NCBI GenBank assembly: GCA_964561005.1
Contig: CAZLNO010000149.1
Span: 1 to 6,723 of the forward strand
Reading direction: 5' to 3'
Length of the DNA stretch: 6,723 nt
DNA from: CAZLNO01 sp964561005
GTDB taxonomy: Bacteria > Pseudomonadota > Alphaproteobacteria > Kiloniellales > Rhodovibrionaceae
Part shown: piece by piece, positions 1 to 6,100 of the stretch
Numbering within the stretch: position 1 is the first letter of the stretch
How the letters are laid out: every line of letters begins with the position of its first letter
Made by a program: the position numbers and the translations under genes
Notes under the pieces: model-generated
The model's database searches: none
Seen by the model: the letters and a program-made list of their open reading frames with translations, nothing else
What the model was told of the DNA's origin: nothing

Positions 1-609
1 GGCTTTCCCTTCACCTACCTGATGACGCGGCTGAAGCCGCGCGCGCAGACGCTCTGGCTGGTGTTCCTGCTGTCGGTGCTGTCGCTGTCGGAGGTCATCG
101 TCGCCTTTAGCTGGTCGGTGCTGCTCTCGCGCAGCGCCGGCGTGTCGAACATCCTGGTCTGGCTGGGCCTGCTGGAGCAGCCGATGTCCTTCGCGCCGGG
201 CTTCGTGGCGGAGGTCTTCGGCTACTGCTACCTGACGCTGCCCTACACCGTGCTGATGCTCTACCCGCCGATGTCGCGCCTGGACCCGGAGCTGAGCGAG
301 GCGGCGCGGACCCTGGGCGCCTCGCCGCAGCGGGCGTTTTTGACCGTGGTCGTGCCGGCCATGCGCCAGCCCATCGTGGCCGCGCTGATCCTGGTGTTCG
401 TGTTCACCCTGGGCGTCTACCTGATCCCGCAGATCCTGGGGCAGCCGCAGCACTGGACGCTGTCGGTGCTGATCACCGACCAGGCGATCTACCAGTCCAA
501 CGTACCCTTCGCCGCCGCGCTGGCGGTCTTCCTGCTGCTGACCAGCCTGGCCTTGATCGCCGCCACCTTCGTCCTGGGCGGTCGCGAGCGCGTGGGGCGG
601 GCGGCATGA
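1..609 (+). CDS. ABC transporter inner-membrane permease, PotB-like (5' end cut off)
   Basis: This is one of two membrane subunits of an ABC importer, most like the spermidine/putrescine (PotB) branch. It would form the inner-membrane channel with the permease encoded just downstream. The frame is open from base 1, and the residues before the first ATG (base 22) already read as permease, so the true start lies outside the window; 202 residues are visible. Hydrophobic segments lie at about residues 16-42, 69-90, 124-142 and 170-192. The EAA loop that docks on the ATPase is clear at about residues 100-121 (EAARTLGA, then a VVP turn), as expected in BPD_transp_1 proteins. The gene ends in TGA at 607-609, overlapping an ATG at 606 (ATGA), a usual coupling arrangement with a following gene. 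The substrate cannot be read from a permease alone. The family call is firm; the polyamine label is tentative. Confidence 0.9.
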   Translation, partial: GFPFTYLMTRLKPRAQTLWLVFLLSVLSLSEVIVAFSWSVLLSRSAGVSNILVWLGLLEQPMSFAPGFVAEVFGYCYLTLPYTVLMLYPPMSRLDPELSEAARTLGASPQRAFLTVVVPAMRQPIVAALILVFVFTLGVYLIPQILGQPQHWTLSVLITDQAIYQSNVPFAAALAVFLLLTSLALIAATFVLGGRERVGRAA

Positions 610-833
610 GCGGGTTCGTTTCGCACCTTCGGTGCGACGCCACATGCTTCGACACGCGGCCTTCGGCCGCTGCTCAGCATGAGGCGATATTGTTCGAGAT
701 GATGCGTGATCGCCTCATCCTGAGCAGGCCCGAAGGGCCGTGTCGAAGTCGCCTCATCCTGAGCAGGCCCGAAGGGCCGTGTCGAAGGAGAGGCGTCGCG
801 CCGAAGGCGCGAAACACGGTGATATCAGCATGA
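604..833. repeat. Palindromic repeat element between two permease genes, with flanking 6-bp direct repeats
   Basis: Bases 618-687 and 749-815 form a long imperfect inverted repeat (about 70 bp per arm), so the region can fold into a cruciform or a long RNA hairpin. Each arm also carries its own stem-loops. TCGCACC-TTC-GGTGCGA is at 621-637, and its counterpart TCGCGCC-GAA-GGCGCGA is at 796-812. GCGGCC-TTC-GGCCGC is at 656-670, and GGCCC-GAA-GGGCC stems are at 727-739 and 766-778. The outer stems differ between the arms by paired changes that keep the helix intact. The hexamer GCATGA occurs at both borders, 604-609 and 828-833, which could be a target-site duplication or chance. It resembles the REP/BIME-like intergenic elements common in alphaproteobacterial genomes. 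I cannot name the family. No transposase is encoded. Confidence 0.8.
710..787. repeat. Perfect tandem duplication of a 39-bp unit
   Basis: Bases 710-748 and 749-787 are identical over 39 bp and directly abut. Each copy contains a short stem-loop (GGCCC-GAA-GGGCC) and begins TCGCCTCATCCTGAGC. The left inverted arm carries one diverged copy in the opposite orientation (648-687), so the unit occurs three times in all. The length is a multiple of three, so the duplication shifts no frame. There is no spacer between the copies, so this is not a CRISPR array. It is probably a replication-slippage or recombination expansion inside the repeat element. Confidence 0.95.
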
Positions 834-1624
834 CCCGCACCACCCGCGACCTCTTCCTCGCCGCCGTGGCGCTGTTCCTGGCCGCGCCGATCGTGGTCGT
901 GCTGGGAGTGTCGCTGAACGCCCGGAAGCGGCTGTTCTTCCCGCCCGACGGCCTGTCCCTGCGCTGGTACGGGGAGATGATGGCGCAGGCCGCCTGGCGG
1001 GGGCCCATCGAGAACAGCCTGGTCATCGCCGCGCTCGCCGCGGCGGTGTCGGTGTCGGTGGCCCTGCCGCTGGCCTACGTGCTGTGGCGCTACCGCCTGT
1101 TCTACGCCAAGCTGCTCTTCGGCTTCGGAATCGCGCCCTTCATGCTGCCGCCGGTGATCACCGCGCTGGGGTTCATGGTGTTCTGGGCCGCGCTCGGCCA
1201 CTACGGGCAGTTCGAGAACGTGGTGATCGCCCACGGCGTGTTCCTGGTGACCCTGCCGCTGATGACGATCTCGCTGGGCCTGGAGTCGATCCCCGGCGAG
1301 ATGGTGGAGGCGGCGCGCACCCTGGGCGCCGACGAGCGCACGGTGTTCCGCACGGTCGTGGCGCCGCTGGTGCGGCCCTACGTCATCTCCGGCTACGCCT
1401 TCGCCTTCGTCCTGTCGCTGAACGAGTACATCATCGCCTACATGGTGGCCGGGTTCACCGTGGAGACCCTGCCGATCAAGATCTTCAACGCCCTGCGCTA
1501 CGGCTATTCGCCGGTGATGGCGGCGGTGGCGGTGCTCTTCGTCGCCATCGCGCTGCTGGTCTTCGGGCTGATCGGCCGCTTCGGCAACCTGCCGCGCCTG
1601 ATGGGCCGCTGGTCGCCGGAGTGA
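830..1624 (+). CDS. ABC transporter inner-membrane permease, PotC-like
   Basis: This is the second membrane subunit of the importer, 264 aa, the normal length for the PotC-type half. It starts with a short cytoplasmic tail and a first membrane helix (about residues 8-28). A periplasmic stretch with the PotC-like pattern NARKRLFFPP and LRWY (residues 30-47) follows, then further helices at about 62-86, 95-120, 131-150, 185-207 and 229-250. The EAA loop begins at residue 160 (EAARTLGA, then VVAPLVRP), the contact point for the ATPase. I chose ATG 830 because the family's N-terminus begins there and GGTGAT (818-823) can serve as a weak ribosome binding site. The frame stays open upstream to 740, but those residues are just the repeat element translated. 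It pairs with the permease that ends at 609; the ATPase and binding-protein genes are not in view and would lie upstream or elsewhere. Substrate unknown, polyamine-like by resemblance. Confidence 0.93.
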   Translation: MTRTTRDLFLAAVALFLAAPIVVVLGVSLNARKRLFFPPDGLSLRWYGEMMAQAAWRGPIENSLVIAALAAAVSVSVALPLAYVLWRYRLFYAKLLFGFGIAPFMLPPVITALGFMVFWAALGHYGQFENVVIAHGVFLVTLPLMTISLGLESIPGEMVEAARTLGADERTVFRTVVAPLVRPYVISGYAFAFVLSLNEYIIAYMVAGFTVETLPIKIFNALRYGYSPVMAAVAVLFVAIALLVFGLIGRFGNLPRLMGRWSPE

Positions 1625-1824
1625 TATCCTTTCGCCGTTGAGGGGCGCGGAGGGCAGGCTTCAGCCCGCCAGCCTCCGGCATGCGCAAGGACACGGCACG
1701 CTCAAGCATGCCGTAAGACTGCACGACCGCCTCGGCAGCCTGCGTAACCCAGCCCTCCGGACGATCGGACGACAAGGCGGCCGACGATTAGCCAGCGGCG
1801 CAGGGCGGCCCTCGTATGGGACGT
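1625..1824. other. Convergent intergenic region with two possible hairpins
   Basis: The permease gene (+) and the coiled-coil protein gene (-) end facing each other across these 200 bases, so transcription stops are expected here. Two inverted repeats are visible. GGCAGGC-TTCA-GCCCGCC at 1653-1670 has one mismatch in a 7-bp stem, and CGGCATGC...GCATGCCG at 1677-1684 and 1706-1713 is a perfect 8-bp pair. Neither is followed by a run of T on either strand, so neither is a textbook intrinsic terminator. Several short frames cross the region on both strands, but none has a ribosome binding site or a recognisable product. Confidence 0.5.
1653..1713. terminator. Possible transcription stop made of two adjacent inverted repeats
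   Basis: A 7-bp stem with one A·C mismatch and a TTCA loop (1653-1670) lies 28 bases after the permease stop. It is followed at once by a perfect 8-bp inverted repeat (1677-1684 with 1706-1713). The position between convergent genes suits a bidirectional stop. No U-tract follows, so if it acts it may do so as an RNA 3'-end-stabilising structure or with Rho. Weak call. Confidence 0.3.
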
Positions 1825-2196
1825 TCAACCCGCCTCGTCCGGCACGCCCCTGACCGCCTGGGCCGTTTGCAGGACGGTGGCCGAGAGCGCGAGGATCGCG
1901 TCCGCCGCGGCCTGCTGCGCGATCAGGTCGTCCACCTGCTGCGTCACGCCGGCCACCTGCTGCTCCTGCGCGGCGTCGGGCGGCTCCAGTCGCTCGTCGG
2001 CGTTCTCCACGACGGCGATCTCCGCGCTGAGCCGCGCCCGCTCGCGCTCCAGGCTGACGATGCGCCTGTCGCAGGCGATGACGCTGGGATCCCCCGGATT
2101 GAGGTCGCGCCACAGCGCCAGCTTGTGGATCTGCCGCCGCACGAGACGGCGCGACCTGCTCAGGAACACCAGGAGTCTGATGTTTTCGTCCAGCAT
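1825..2196 (-). CDS. Small helical, coiled-coil-like protein, unknown function
   Basis: I do not recognise this 123-aa protein. It has no signal peptide and no lipobox. Residues 1-30 are basic and amphipathic (RSRRLVRRQIHKLALWR). Residues 42-70 are rich in Arg, Glu and Leu with heptad-like spacing (DRRIVSLERERARLSAEIAVVE), consistent with a coiled coil, and residues 75-115 form a second Gln/Ala-rich helical stretch. The ATG at 2196 is preceded by a clear ribosome binding site (GGGAGGA, 2208-2202 on the minus strand) with 5 bases of spacing, which supports this start and a real gene. It lies 65 bases after the small lipoprotein gene on the same strand, so it is probably the last gene of that operon. 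It may be a cytoplasmic or membrane-surface partner of the lipoproteins; this is inference from position only. Confidence 0.7.
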   Translation of the reverse strand: MLDENIRLLVFLSRSRRLVRRQIHKLALWRDLNPGDPSVIACDRRIVSLERERARLSAEIAVVENADERLEPPDAAQEQQVAGVTQQVDDLIAQQAAADAILALSATVLQTAQAVRGVPDEAG

Positions 2197-2201
2197 GATG
2201 G

Positions 2202-2208
2202 TCCTCCC
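2202..2208 (-). promoter_or_regulatory. Ribosome binding site of the 123-aa protein gene
   Basis: GGGAGGA on the minus strand, 5 bases before the ATG at 2196. It fixes the start of the small coiled-coil-like protein, which has no recognised relatives to guide the choice. Confidence 0.7.
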
Positions 2209-2261
2209 GCCCGTCCGGACGACCGGAACCTGGAGCGGCCGGCCCTGTCCCTGGAACCGCC

Positions 2262-2900
2262 TCAGCTACCGGCGTCGGATGGGGTCTCCTTGTCGCGCGC
2301 CTCGGACTCCACGGCATCCGCGGCTTCGCCCGCCTCCTGCTTGGCGGCGTCGATGTCCGCCTTCACCCGCTTGAAGAAGCCGACCAGGAATCTGACGCCG
2401 CTTGCCACCCCCTCGTCCGTGGACATCTGGATGAGCCGCCGGCCCACGTCGCGCAGGCCGCCGACCGTCGCGTCGCGCGAGACCGCCGGCGGCGCGTCCG
2501 GTCCCGGCGGTCCCGGCGAGCCCGGCGCGGCGGACGGCGGGGCGTCCGGCTGCGCGCCCGCGGGCGGCGCGATTTCCTTCCTGGCATCCTCGGACCAGGC
2601 CTCGTAGTCGTCGATGAGGTCCTTGAACCCCGCCTTGCGATGGCGGGCGAGGTGGTCGTCGAACAGCGTCCGCCGATAGGCGACCACCTGCGCGAGCCGC
2701 TCGATTGCCCGGCGCCGCGCCTCGGTCGCGCGGCGGTTGGCGACGTCCACGCGGTCCAGGTCGAGGGCCAGCCGCACCGCGTTCTCGCCGGTGGTGGCGC
2801 TCAAGTCGTCGACCGCCCGCGGCGTGCCGCAGCCCGCGAGCGCCGCGGCGATGATCGCGACGGCGGAAATCGGCCCGAGCCGACGCGGAAGCCGGGCCAT
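2262..2900 (-). CDS. Small lipoprotein with proline-rich linker, unknown function
   Basis: This is a 212-aa exported lipoprotein that I cannot place in a family. The N-terminus has two arginines, a hydrophobic core (residues 11-20) and the lipobox LAGC, with the acylated cysteine at residue 24. Gly at +2 (no Asp) predicts sorting to the outer membrane by the Lol rule. Residues 36-110 are helical and charged (VANRRATEARRRAIERLAQV), residues 112-139 are a Pro/Ala/Gly linker, and residues 142-205 are again helical with an acidic tail. The ATG at 2900 shares one base with the TGA of the preceding lipoprotein gene (TGATG) and has AGGAGG at 2908-2913 with 7-base spacing. A TTG one codon upstream is less well spaced. 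The overlap points to translational coupling, so the two lipoproteins are probably made together and may form a complex. Confidence 0.82.
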   Translation of the reverse strand: MARLPRRLGPISAVAIIAAALAGCGTPRAVDDLSATTGENAVRLALDLDRVDVANRRATEARRRAIERLAQVVAYRRTLFDDHLARHRKAGFKDLIDDYEAWSEDARKEIAPPAGAQPDAPPSAAPGSPGPPGPDAPPAVSRDATVGGLRDVGRRLIQMSTDEGVASGVRFLVGFFKRVKADIDAAKQEAGEAADAVESEARDKETPSDAGS

Positions 2901-4633
2901 CAATCAGCCTCCTTGACGGCGATGAAGCCGAGCAGACCGAGCTGCCCCAGCAGGATGCCAAGCTGGGCGACGGTCTCCGGCTTGACGCCGCCGCCGTGAT
3001 AGGCGGCCAGCCGTCCGATCGGCACGCGGAGCAGGCCGTCCCACTGCCGCGCGGCGAACTCGTTGGCCAGGATGGTCTCGCGCTGGGTCAGGTCGATGCG
3101 GCTGTAGAACGCCTCCTCCGCCCGGAGCCGGGCCATCCCGATGGCGCCGGCATAGGCACCCAGGGCGCCATAGACGCCGAACCTGGCGTTCCTGTCGCCG
3201 CCGTCGAGCACGGCGGGGATCGTGCTGTCCAGCGGCACCGCCCGCGCCTCCAGAAAAGACACGATGTCGTTGTAGTAGCGCGCCTCCAGCAGCAGCGCCG
3301 TCAGACGCGCGCGCGCCGCCTCCGCCTTGCGCTCGATCAGGGCGCGCCGCTGGTCCAGGTAGTCCCGCCTGGCCCGCAGGCGCTCGACCTCCAGCATCAC
3401 GGCCACGCGGCCGGGGCGGGTGCCGAGCGCGTCGACGAGGGCCGAGACGTCCTCGCCCAGCCCCTCCAGCGACGCCGAGATGATCAGCGCCTTCGTGAAC
3501 TCCGGCGGGCGCGGGCCGTCGGCCGCGGGCACCTCCCCGCCGACCGCGGCGCCGAGCAGGGTATCCAGCGCCTGGAGCTGGCGCGCGGTCCGGTCCAGGT
3601 CGATGCCGAGCTGCTGCAATCCCCCCGCCGCACCGGCCGCGAGCTCGCGGAGCTGCCGCGCGCGCGCCTCGATGTCGTCGAGGCCCAGGCCGTCCGGCGT
3701 CTGGCCGAGGTCCTGCTCAAACGACTCGACTTCGTTCGCCACGTCCTCGCGCCCCTGGCGGATGTCGTCCGCCAGGCCCAGGGTCTCCTGCCAGCGCCGG
3801 TAGGCCCGAGCGATTTCGCCGTGCTGGTCGAGGGCCGCCTCGGGTCCAGCCGGCGGCTCCGCCCCTTGCAGCCACGCCGACGCGGAATCCCGTAGGGCCA
3901 GGTAGTCCTGACACTCCAGTTGCAACTCTTCGTAGAGCAGGATGAGGCTTTGCCGGTCGCCGGGAGACACCTCCGCCATCTCGGCGGCCTCTTCGGGCGG
4001 CGTGCGCACCGCATGATCGCAGTCGACGCGGGCCTTGTCGGCGACCCGGCGGACCCGGCGCTGGGCCCCGCGCAGTTCCTGGGAAAACGTGTGGATATCA
4101 AGCGCCCTGGGATTCAGGCCCAGACTGTTCAGAGCCTCGACGGCTGCCTTGAGGCCATGGCGCGATTTCAACCCAAGCGCCTTCGCACGGGCGGTGGGTG
4201 AATTCTCGTTGCCTTCGCTCCCGCCGTCCCCGCCTGTCCGCGCACCGGTCAAGGCGTCGACCGCCGGCAAGTCCGCCCCGGCAAACGGCATCAGCAGCGC
4301 GCCGACACCGAAACCCTCGCGGCTCAGCCGCGCCAGCTCGAACATCGCCGTGTCGAGCTCGTAGCGCGTGGCGTCCCGCACGACTTCGGCCTCGCGCGCG
4401 CTCAGGGACTCCAGGGCCTCTCGCTGCCTGTCGTAATGCGCGGCGACGTCAATGGCCTCATAGTCGGCCTTGATGGCGCTGGCCGTCGTGTCCTTCTGCT
4501 TGTCATAGAGGTGCGCTCCGGCGCATCCGCCGAGCGTGAGAAGACAGATGCAGCCCGAAATCGCGATCCGCCGGATTCCTGATGCTCTTGGCCGGAAGCA
4601 TGCGGAGCGCATCGGAGCCGAACTTTCTGCCAT
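2900..4633 (-). CDS. Large lipoprotein rich in helices, unknown function
   Basis: This 577-aa exported lipoprotein belongs to no family I recognise. The signal peptide has basic residues (RASGIRR), a hydrophobic core (IAISGCICLLTL) and the lipobox LGGC, with the acylated cysteine at residue 37 of this start; Ala at +2 predicts the outer membrane. The mature part is largely charged helix with coiled-coil character, notably about 55-105, 185-255, 270-360 and 405-460. A low-complexity Gly/Asp/Asn stretch lies at 132-146, and the tail is hydrophobic (about 557-572), possibly membrane-touching. The mature region beyond the lipidated residue has only two cysteines (205 and 241), which could form a disulfide in the periplasm. 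The start is uncertain: ATG 4633 is used here, TTG 4648 and ATG 4612 are also in frame, and none has a convincing ribosome binding site. It leads a co-directional gene set with the small lipoprotein and the 123-aa protein. Confidence 0.82.
   Translation of the reverse strand: MAESSAPMRSACFRPRASGIRRIAISGCICLLTLGGCAGAHLYDKQKDTTASAIKADYEAIDVAAHYDRQREALESLSAREAEVVRDATRYELDTAMFELARLSREGFGVGALLMPFAGADLPAVDALTGARTGGDGGSEGNENSPTARAKALGLKSRHGLKAAVEALNSLGLNPRALDIHTFSQELRGAQRRVRRVADKARVDCDHAVRTPPEEAAEMAEVSPGDRQSLILLYEELQLECQDYLALRDSASAWLQGAEPPAGPEAALDQHGEIARAYRRWQETLGLADDIRQGREDVANEVESFEQDLGQTPDGLGLDDIEARARQLRELAAGAAGGLQQLGIDLDRTARQLQALDTLLGAAVGGEVPAADGPRPPEFTKALIISASLEGLGEDVSALVDALGTRPGRVAVMLEVERLRARRDYLDQRRALIERKAEAARARLTALLLEARYYNDIVSFLEARAVPLDSTIPAVLDGGDRNARFGVYGALGAYAGAIGMARLRAEEAFYSRIDLTQRETILANEFAARQWDGLLRVPIGRLAAYHGGGVKPETVAQLGILLGQLGLLGFIAVKEAD
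2908..2913 (-). promoter_or_regulatory. Strong ribosome binding site inside the end of the large lipoprotein gene
   Basis: A perfect AGGAGG on the minus strand lies 7 bases before the ATG at 2900, within the last codons of the upstream gene. It decides for that ATG over the TTG at 2903, and supports efficient expression of the small lipoprotein. Confidence 0.8.
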
Positions 4634-4639
4634 TGCGAA

Positions 4640-4700
4640 ATGTTTCAAATATTGTGCCGGAAAGACACGGCGACGTGAACAAATATATTATGCTGACGCC
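4640..4700 (-). promoter_or_regulatory. Probable promoter region of the lipoprotein operon
   Basis: This stretch is markedly AT-rich against its GC-rich surroundings and lies just upstream of the large lipoprotein gene. On the minus strand two overlapping sequences resemble a -10 box, CATAAT (4692-4687) and TATATT (4687-4682), each one base off TATAAT. No convincing -35 lies at the usual distance. Start sites from these boxes would give a leader of roughly 40-45 bases before ATG 4633. Confidence 0.35.
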
Positions 4701-4803
4701 ACCCGGACTTCCTCCGGCATGACACGGTCAAGTTTCAAAGGAAACATCGAACGGGACGCCGTTGTCGAAAGCGGGCGCACCATCGAAAACGTCTGATGAG
4801 AAA

Positions 4804-4817
4804 GATCATATACGATC
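4804..4817. promoter_or_regulatory. Near-palindrome GATCATATACGATC after jetD
   Basis: A 14-bp near-palindrome (one mismatched pair) with GATC at both ends, placed 9 bases after the jetD stop and upstream of the lipoprotein operon. It could be an operator, a weak terminator stem on the minus strand (followed there by TTTCT), or chance. The GATC ends could be methylation sites if the host has a Dam- or CcrM-like enzyme of that specificity. Confidence 0.2.
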
Positions 4818-4825
4818 GGCAACAG

Positions 4826-6100
4826 TTATTGACCCGTCATCCCGAATTCGAATCCGCCATCTGCTTCGTCCACACACCCCGCTGTCTCACGATCCACACC
4901 GTATTCACGCTGCAAATCGGGGGAGGCGGGATCGAGTTGTTCCTGCTCCATGTGCCGGGACCCTTGGTTGGCCAGATACGTGGCCAGCCCCGCAACCGCG
5001 CTGTCCGTTCCGGCCAGCTTGCCCATCGCCGCGCTGGGGGTTGCCTCTCTTCCTGCTTCGGCCAGGTGGGAGGTCATCAAGTGCGGACGCAGCCCGCGGG
5101 CGAGGAGACCTTCTATGTGCCGGAAAATTCGCAGTCCCCACGGGTCGATGTCGCCCCAGTGCAGGAACGGGATCGACCGGTCGAGCTGATTGTCAAGACG
5201 CACGATCACCGTCTGCACCGCACGCGAGGGAAAACCGCCCGTGTAGAGGATCAGGCCGTCGTCCCGAACTTCCCGGACGTGACGGTTGAAGCTGGCGAAA
5301 TTCTCGACCGTCAGTACGTAGGCTGGATTGCGGAGCGCCACGATCCCCGACGCCTGGTCCGGCGCCATCGCCGCGTACGGACGAAGGCGGGAGAGATCGA
5401 CCTCGCCGTGCGCCGCATCCAGGCCGACCGGACCGCGCACGCACACCGGCGCCGGAAACTTGCGGATGCCGAGCGCCTCGAGCACCTCGGCCGGATTGTC
5501 CGATTCGAGGTCGAGGTGGCGCGCCAGAACCTGGGCGACTCGGGCGCTCTGACCCTTGTATTCCAACGCCTTGCTGTCGCCGGTTGCCCGCCGGGCGAAG
5601 GTCCGCTGGTCGCTGTCCTGATGGATGCCGTCCAGAAAGCCGCAGACCAATCTCAGGAACTGCGCGGCCAGTTCATGGTCGTCCGGCTCCAGGCGATACG
5701 GGGCCTTGCGTCGCGCCCAGCCGGCCTCGAGCTCGTCGGGGATTCGCGCGATGTCGTGCGGCCGGCCGGCCACGATCGACCGCAGGGCACCGGCGCACCG
5801 GGCCGCGGTCACGGCCCGCGGCTCGCGGTCGAGGTGTTCGTAGAGCGCTTCCGGATCGGCTAGCCTCACGCGCTTGATCACGTGGTCCTCAAGCGGTGGA
5901 CGGCCGTATTCCAGTGTGATGCCGCCGGTGTTTTCGGCCATGCGCAATGCCGCCTCGAAGCGCTGCGTCGTGGCGTGCGTGGATATCCGGTCGTAATCGA
6001 CGTGAGCGATCACGTTCGCCCCGCCGCGATCGCGCGCCTCGTGGGCGTCCAAAAGCCAATTGAGCAGCAGTCCGGCGTCGGCGAAGCGCTTCACGCTCAT
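4826..6100 (-). CDS. jetD: Wadjet defence nuclease subunit JetD
   Basis: JetD is the DNA-cutting subunit of Wadjet, a bacterial SMC-based system that restricts plasmid transformation. JetABC extrudes DNA loops and JetD cleaves small closed circles. This 424-aa protein is complete and of usual size. The N-terminal half (about 1-200) matches the DNA-binding arm region of the family in layout. The C-terminal half is the DUF2220 Toprim-like domain: TVENFASFN with the catalytic-type Glu266, YTGGFPSRA (residues 286-294), then HWGDIDPWG with Asp317 and Asp319, the acidic metal-binding pair, and finally the conserved HMEQEQLDP (383-391). All expected acidic residues are present, so the nuclease looks intact. 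Its ATG overlaps the jetC stop by ATGA, indicating coupled translation. JetD is normally the last gene of jetABCD, as here. I cannot assign Wadjet type I, II or III from this window alone. Confidence 0.92.
   Translation of the reverse strand: MSVKRFADAGLLLNWLLDAHEARDRGGANVIAHVDYDRISTHATTQRFEAALRMAENTGGITLEYGRPPLEDHVIKRVRLADPEALYEHLDREPRAVTAARCAGALRSIVAGRPHDIARIPDELEAGWARRKAPYRLEPDDHELAAQFLRLVCGFLDGIHQDSDQRTFARRATGDSKALEYKGQSARVAQVLARHLDLESDNPAEVLEALGIRKFPAPVCVRGPVGLDAAHGEVDLSRLRPYAAMAPDQASGIVALRNPAYVLTVENFASFNRHVREVRDDGLILYTGGFPSRAVQTVIVRLDNQLDRSIPFLHWGDIDPWGLRIFRHIEGLLARGLRPHLMTSHLAEAGREATPSAAMGKLAGTDSAVAGLATYLANQGSRHMEQEQLDPASPDLQREYGVDRETAGCVDEADGGFEFGMTGQ

Noticed and set aside
710..787. 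Possible CRISPR array because of identical repeats
   Set aside because: Only two copies, directly abutting with no spacers, and the unit belongs to a palindromic intergenic element.
740..829. N-terminal extension of the second permease from an upstream ATG at 740
   Set aside because: The 30 extra residues are the repeat element in translation; permease-like sequence starts at 830, where a GGTGAT site precedes the ATG.
674..1234. Minus-strand frame of 186 codons opposite the second permease
   Set aside because: His/Gly/Arg-rich composition typical of an antisense reading of a GC-rich gene; no motif.
1661..2317. Minus-strand frame of 218 codons overlapping the 123-aa gene and the small lipoprotein end
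   Set aside because: Arg/Gly/Ala-rich shadow; the alternative frame at 1825-2196 has a good ribosome binding site and balanced composition.
1816..2607. Plus-strand frame of 263 codons across the coiled-coil and small lipoprotein genes
   Set aside because: It runs antisense to two supported genes and has no ribosome binding site or recognisable domain.
2901..2903. TTG start one codon upstream for the small lipoprotein
   Set aside because: The ATG at 2900 has better spacing (7 bases) from AGGAGG than the TTG (4 bases).
4796..5863. Plus-strand frame of 355 codons opposite jetD
   Set aside because: It is the antisense of a gene with clear catalytic motifs; its protein is Arg/Val-rich with no motif.
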